Source of the DNA: Thelephora terrestris | Lineage: Eukaryota > Basidiomycota > Agaricomycetes > Thelephorales > Thelephoraceae | Length of the DNA: 64,000 nucleotides | Assembly (NCBI GenBank): GCA_015956445.1 | Contig: WIUZ02000009.1 | Location: forward strand, 1 to 64,000 | Reading direction: 5' to 3' | Shown here: in pieces, positions 58,450-64,000 of the stretch | Layout: every line of letters starts with the position of its first letter | Position numbering within the stretch: the stretch's first letter is position 1 | Translations under genes and position numbers: made by a program | The notes under the pieces: model-generated | Database searches by the model: none | The model's input: only the letters and a program-made list of their open reading frames with translations | What the model was told of the DNA's origin: nothing

Positions 58450-60120
58450 CACTGTACAACCCATGGGTCATAGGCAAGGCATTCCACTGTACAGCGCCGT
58501 ATGGTCCATGGGTCATGGGCAGGGCATACTGTCGTACGGTGCCATACGCTCCATGGGTCATGGGTAGGGCAAACCACCGTACGGCGCCGTACGACCCATG
58601 GGTCATGGGTAGGGCATACCACTGTACGGCGCCGTACGCTCCATGGGTCATGGGCAGGGCATACCACCGTATGGCGCCGTACGCTCCATGGGTCATGGGC
58701 AGGGCATACCACCGTACGGCGCCGTACGCTCCATGGGTCATGGGTAGGGCAAACCCCCATACAGCGCCGTACGACCCATGGGTCATGGGCAGGGCATACT
58801 GTCGTACAGTGTCGTACGGTCCATGGGTCATGGGTAGGGCATACCACCGTACGGCGCCGTACGCTCCATGGGTCATGGGTAGGGCATACCACCGTACGGC
58901 GCCGTACGCTCCATGGGTCATGGGCAGGGCATACTGTCGTACGGTGCTGTACGACCCATGGGTCATGGGTAGGGCTTACCACCGTACGGCGCCGTACGCT
59001 CCATGGGTCATGGGCAGGGCATACTGTCATACGGCGCCGTACGCTCCATGGGTCATGGGTAGGGCAAACCCCCGTACGGCGCCGTACGACCCATGGGTCA
59101 TGGGCAGGGCATACCACCGTACGGTGCCGTACGACCCATGGGTCATGGGTAGGGCATACCACCGTACGGCGCCGTACGCTCCATGGGTCATGGGTAGGGC
59201 ATACCACCGTACGGCGCCGTACGCTCCATGGGTCATGGGCAGGGCATACTGTCATACGGTGCTGTACGACCCATGGGTCATGGGTAGGGCTTACCACCGT
59301 ACGGCGCCGTACGCTCCATGGGTCATGGGTAGGGCATACCACTGTACGGCGCCGTACGCTCCATGGGTCATGGGCAGGGCATACCACCGTATGGCGCCGT
59401 ACGCTCCATGGGTCATGGGCAGGGCATACCACTGTACGGCGCCGTACGCTCCATGGGTCATGGGTAGGGCAAACCCCCATACGGCGCCGTACGACCCATG
59501 GGTCATGGGCAGGGCATACTGTCGTACAGTGTCGTACGGTCCATGGGTCATGGGTAGGGCATACCACCGTACGGCGCCGTACGCTCCATGGGTCATGGGC
59601 AGGGCATACCACCGTACGGCGTCGTACGCTCCATGGGTCATGGGCAGGGCATACTGTCATACGGCGCCGTACGCTCCATGGGTCATGGGCAGGGCAAACC
59701 CCCGTACGGCGCCGTACGACCCATGGGTCATGGGCAGGGCATACCACCGTACGGCGCCGTACGACCCATGGGTCATGGGCAGGGCATACCACCGTACGGC
59801 ACCGTACACTCCATGGGTCATGGGCAGGGCATACCACCGTACGGTGCTGTACGCCCCATGGGTCATGGGCAGGGTGGATGGCTGTCCAGCACCACCGTAC
59901 GGCCCATGGGTCATGGGAAGGGCATACCACCGTACGGCATCGTACAACCCATGGGTCATGGACAGGCCATACTGTCATACAGCACTGTACAACCCATGGG
60001 TCATGGGGCCCACACACCATCGTACGGTCCATGGGTCATGGGGATTTGTACCTGTCGTACGGCGACGTATGGCCCATGGGTCATGGGATTTTGTCACGCC
60101 GTATGGCCCATGACCCATGG
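58450..60120 (-). repeat. 45-bp palindromic tandem array, right arm of fold-back 2
   Basis: About 37 units of the same 45-bp repeat as the left array, inverted. Some blocks of several units repeat as a higher-order group, which suggests expansion by unequal exchange. One odd unit at about 59865-59900 carries a GGATGGCTGTCCAGCACC insert. Confidence 0.9.
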
Positions 60121-60146
60121 GGAAAAAGTAGCTGAAACCTGTGGTT

Positions 60147-63100
60147 TGTCAGGGCCACTCTACCCCAACAACTACCAGTGCACTGAGCCGACTCCGCAGA
60201 GTACTCACTAGTCCGACTAGCTTGTGAGAGAACGATCACGTCTCTATTCTTCCGGTAGGTTGTCCGAGGTCACTGCAAGTCAGGTCGAAATCCTAAAGAG
60301 AAACCCAACCTAAACCGTACTTCGTTCGGTTTAACAAACAAGGGTTAATCCCTACAACAGGATTGATGACTCCACCAGTTGATCGACTGGACGCTCGAGG
60401 TGTTCTAATATGACTGCGGGGAGTCTATAGTTACGAGGCGCAGTTGACGCGCAGAGCAGGAGGGAGAGCAGATGGGGGATGTCTTGGATCAAACAAGAAA
60501 CTCTGACTTGGCCTTAACTGCAACTGGGCTGAGAAGGGCAGAGGATTTCCTGAGGTAACAAAACTAAGGTACTACGATACAGCCACAGTTGCTACTTATA
60601 CTAAAGGAGTGGCCATGACGTCAATACCCTAATATACCCTTATCAAGTCCAGAACAAAGGGGGATAAGGAGTGTGTGAACGCTAAGTAAGGGAAGCGAAC
60701 AAAGGTGACGCGTGGGAGAATAAAGGACAAAGGGCCTTACTAGCGTGTGAAGGATTGCATGAAAGATAACGAATGTCCGCATGAAACATAGGGGTAAAGA
60801 TAACACTAGTCCTAAAAGAAAGAGGGGCATGGGGTCATGAAAGTTCGTACCTGGGGATCACACCCAAGGGTCAGGTGGAAACCTCTCATTGCTTCGTGCA
60901 ATTTTCGAGCGGCTCCGAGATAAGAGACCATGCAAACATCCCTTGTTGTCTGTAGGCGGTAACAGCATCACGGAATAGTGGCAACCTCAACGTACGTCCG
61001 AACATGAGGAGGTCAGGCCTAGACTCATGGGACATGAGGGATTACAGATTTGCTGGCGTTTCACGCTAACGGCTACTCCACATTCGCTGGGCTAAACAAA
61101 AGGAGTCTAAGGCACTCCTTCCGAATAACGGTGATTCCTTCCTCCGGTTAGGAGACTGTGATGTGACTGTCCACGTGTGTGATCAGGGTCCAGGGTTGAT
61201 CGTAATCGTAAAGTCATGAGGGGTCGTAAAAGGGGTTCGTGATGTCATAAAGGGGTCATCAGGGTCTTGAGACCTACTTTTAGTGCGCGCGCGTTCTAGG
61301 CGTTCCGGAACGAAGTTCTTCCAAGGCCGTCCCGCGGGCCGAGGTGTCAGCTTGATGTAGTAAGCCAACGATGATGGTACAGGGGCGGAAGTTGATGTGA
61401 CCCGGACCAATGAGGTTCGTCGAGGTAAGTCACGTGAAGGATCACCAATCTAGGCTATAAGAAGGACGTCTTCTTGGAGCCATCCTTGATCAGCAACACC
61501 AGCAACTTCCCCATCATCTTACCAAAACATGTCCTTCCCCAACAACCATACCTACAAAGTCGCCAATGGTATCTCCACCATCTCTCGTATCAACCGTCGT
61601 GCCGCCGCTCGCAAGACCTATGCCTGTGCGGCTGGGACTCCCTATACCACGGATGACCAGGTATGGGGGAGACCTAGAGCTTCGTGTGTTCGCACTAACG
61701 CCTTCCTCTAGGTAGAGGAACATTCTTTTGACGTTTGATGTCAAACTAACGGCTTCTAGATCTTGGAGGTCGTCACGGAAGTGGACGTCGAACGTCTCAG
61801 GGAGACGATGCCTCATTTGAAGGGGTTAACCTGGGATGATGAGCTTTGGGTCCGTATGATCATCGCTGAGAAGGTGGCCTTCCAGATGAGGGGTAGGTTC
61901 GGAGAGTTGGAGCATCTGATCAAGAAGGAGCTCTGGTACACCCTGCAAAGGGGAATCTATGATCAGGACCTATTGGAACACGGAGCGACCGTTCCTCGGG
62001 CCGTCCGCCATGCTACTGCTTCCACTAGCCTTTTGTGGTCGCTCGTTCGGGAGGGAGAAAGCCGGGTAGGTTTTCTGTCTGAATATTCGAGTATGACTCT
62101 CGACTAACCAGACTGCCTAGGTTGAACGATTGGAGCGGGAGGTAAAGGAAGCGAAGGCAGACGTCCTTCGTATATCAGCAGAGGGTCTTCAATTGAAGGA
62201 GACCTTGGCTGCCTTCCAGCAGGGGACGAACGAGGCGTTGGAGGCAATGGTCGCCAACCATCAAGAGTTGATCGCCGGGTTGAAGGTTAGGGATAACAAC
62301 ATCAAGGGAGCATTGGCCAGGAGGGACGAAAAGGTACTTTCAGCCTTTGCAGGTTTATGCAATGACTGAGAGGTTCTTCTAGACGGAAGAACTTGAGAAC
62401 GTGGTGGCCGTGTTGACAGCGCAGGTCGAGTCCTTACAGGATAAGACTTGCAACTGTAAAGAAGGTCCCAAATTGGTTGGTCAGGGGACAGCCGATGTTC
62501 CGTTCGAGTTGGAGTACGCCGACGAGGTGGTACTCCCATCTCCTATCCCGTCGTCCTATGCGACGCCTCCGATCGAGAATGCGGTTCCCGTTCCGACTCC
62601 GGCTCCGGCTTCCACTCTGGCCGCCTCCGACAAGGAGAACTGTCCTCGCTGCCCTTTGCAGCCGATCAGTCGGCTGGTGAAGATCGAGGATGAAGTCATG
62701 GAGGTCGACCGGGCCGAAGATGTTCCGAGGGCCATTGAGGTACATCCGGTGACAACAGGGCAGCGATGTAAACGCTCTCGACGCCGTGTTGCTCATCGCA
62801 TGGCTCCATCGGCTAACCCTTATCTGCGTCCAGTTGAGTCAGATGGTGACCAGTCTGGTCGAGGTGGGGGACGAGAGTTCCGCTATCGGGTCAACCGTCC
62901 CTACCGACAGGTCGAGTCGGAGATCCAGCTTTGCCACCAGCTACGACTCGCAAGACAGGATTCCGCCCAGGGGTCCGATGAGGGAGATGGAGGGTCGCTT
63001 GCCGACTACGTCGAAAGTACTGCCGAGCAGTCACCCGGTGATGGAGATGTGGGACCAGGTGTTCAGCAGTTCGGTGACATCTGGAAGGCTGATCGGTCCG

Positions 63101-63449
63101 CTCGAAGGTATCTCTTCCTATCGGCTTGAACTAGTCGTTCAGCTGAGTGCCGAAGATGGTGACGCCATGTTCGGGGAGGTTCTTGCGAGGAGGGGCCAGC
63201 ACTACAATCTCCGGGATGGACAGTTGATGACCTTCAGGCCTGCCGTAGATAGAGTCGACTTTTGATGGGATTGGGATAGCACTTGTATAGCTCGTTGTGG
63301 ATTCGCTGGGAATAGTACGCGCGTGTGTGTGTTTCGAATGATTGATGTGAAGGATAAGGAGTGTGAAGCATTCAAAACATAAGAAGTGATAAGAAGAGTT
63401 CGGAGAAAGAGCGTGTTATAAAAAGTTTAAAAATACCATGTTCCTGACA
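60147..63449 (+). mobile_element. Unit B: TGTCAGG...CTGACA gene-bearing element
   Basis: It starts TGTCAGGGCCACTCTACC and ends TGTTCCTGACA, 3303 bp. It shares with units A and C the start and an inner word CGGTAGGTTGTCCGA (about 60261). It carries one spliced gene. Its two flanks do not match: the left is fold-back element 2, the right is a piece of an X-type unit. So no target repeat can be seen, and the present ends may come from two different insertions. Confidence 0.7.
61529..63129 (+). CDS. Coiled-coil protein of unit B, function unknown
   Basis: Four exons with consistent phases: 61529-61660, 61760-62065, 62121-62333, 62383-63129, giving about 465 residues. Exon 1 is a basic head (ISRINRRAAARKTY). 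Exon 2 has LTWDDELWVRMIIAEKV, MRGRFGELE and GIYDQDLLEHG. Exon 3 is a coiled coil starting VERLEREVKEAKADV. Exon 4 has VESLQDKTCNCKEG, FELEYADEVV, a Pro-rich stretch, VAHRMAPSANP and YRVNRPYRQV. These align with the unit A protein in order, although the two differ at most positions, which points to an old, selected family. The promoter has CTATAAGAAGG about 70 bases upstream. A frame shifted by one stays open from 62786 to 63265. Confidence 0.7.
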
Positions 63450-63817
63450 CCACATAACGCACAGACCATGCAGTGCTGTGCACGGACCATGTTTGTCTGT
63501 GTTTGTATTATTAGTGTAGTTACATGTCACTGTCACGTCACAAATCTAAGTAGTATATATACTCAGAGTAGTTTAGCCTGTACTCCTTAGATTTGTTATC
63601 ATCAGACTCTCCGTGACCTCTACTGCTGTGTGCTTAGAGCAAGAGTGCCTGAAGACCCTTGTCTCCTTCTTTCTCCTCTTCTCCATCTAGTCTGTGAAGA
63701 GACTTCCGATATCCCTGGGTTTGCAACAGGGTTATAACTGTGTGTTTGACCCCCTGCGTGTGATAGGTTTGGATAGTAAGAGTGCTATTGAACTGTAGAG
63801 GTCGCGTCGGCCTGACA
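63450..63817 (-). mobile_element. Fragment of a second X-type unit
   Basis: These bases match 18629-18996 closely and end on the same GGCCTGACA. On the minus strand this is the TGTCAGGCCGACG start of unit X. The rest of this copy was lost or separated by unit B, which abuts it. Confidence 0.75.
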
Positions 63818-64000
63818 CTACACTTATTGCCCTCAATCGGTGTATAACCCTTTCCACTTTGCTCATCGTTTTCCGATAGACCAGGATTGCGTTTGTAAGG
63901 TAGATCCTTTCCTCCTCGTTTAATCTCTCTCTTAGTTCCTTTTGTATTATTACTATGATTGCGAATAAGACCAATGTCTTGAATTACTTGTGTGATTTTC
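63818..64000. other. Window end, no gene recognised
   Basis: AT-richer sequence with a minus-strand open frame (KELRERLNEEERIYLTNAI) that I cannot assign. It is the flank of the X-type fragment and may belong to another gene cut by the window edge. Confidence 0.35.

Larger units (their letters stand above)
55344..60143. mobile_element. Fold-back element 2: giant palindrome of 45-bp repeats
   Basis: The 4.8 kb element has ends that read inward TTCAGCTACTTTTTCCCCAT. Its arms hold 45-bp repeat arrays (55366-56634 and 58450-60120), then AT-rich 25-30 bp repeats, then unique inverted stretches with telomere-like repeats, around a loop at about 57411-57654. GTTTGTC occurs on both sides (55337-55343 and 60144-60150) and may be the target repeat, though the right copy overlaps the start of unit B. 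The outermost bases match those of fold-back 1 crosswise: one end GAGCCC, the other CACAGG. No transposase is encoded. Confidence 0.85.

Noticed and set aside
55352-60135. Long open frames on both strands (330-555 codons) as genes
   Set aside because: They come from the 45-bp palindromic unit lacking stops. Codon content is just the repeat.

Overview
The window looks like a repeat-rich, accessory stretch of a nuclear chromosome from an agaricomycete (mushroom-type basidiomycete). The evidence is a Plavaka transposase with C2H2 finger, a FunK1 fungal kinase, HSP70-12-like chaperones, an F-box gene and an arrestin-like gene, all with many 45-60 bp GT-AG introns and compact spacing. No tRNA, rRNA or CRISPR was recognised.

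Layout. 1-8322: a Ty3/gypsy LTR retrotransposon that looks whole apart from its 5' LTR, which the window edge cuts. 9852-21313: one Plavaka-type transposase gene, split by a solo LTR (11230-12274) and by a 6.4 kb nested block (12584-18996). That block is a small gene-bearing unit, here called X, with TG...CA ends; it holds a related unit A (15153-18085) in an intron and a solo gypsy LTR (14002-15057) in an exon. 21.4-22.7 kb: remains of an arrestin-like gene. 23812-29846: a minus-strand F-box gene split by a 176 bp MITE and a 4.2 kb fold-back element made of 35-bp palindromic tandem repeats. 30.8-51.9 kb: the host gene island, with two HSP70-like genes, two coiled-coil genes, three TKL-type kinase copies and one FunK1 kinase. 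52.6-64 kb: a second repeat block with a transposase tail, unit C (hit by a 1.37 kb solo LTR), a 4.8 kb fold-back element of 45-bp palindromic repeats, unit B, and a second copy of the X end.

Two systems look new to me. (1) Units A, B, C and X are about 2.4-3.3 kb each without their insertions. They begin TGTCAGG, end in CACA or CTGACA, and A and X are flanked by 5-bp direct repeats. Each carries one spliced gene for a coiled-coil protein of no family I recognise. They insert into each other and into transposons. (2) Two giant hairpin elements share the same pair of end sequences and the same CCATGGGTCATGG core, but use different palindromic repeat units. Both carry telomere-like TTAGG/TTAGGG repeats near the loop.

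The order of insertion can be read from the nesting: Plavaka, then X, then A and a solo LTR; and F-box gene, then fold-back element, then a solo LTR in its arm. All protein calls come from motif reading by eye; no search was run.
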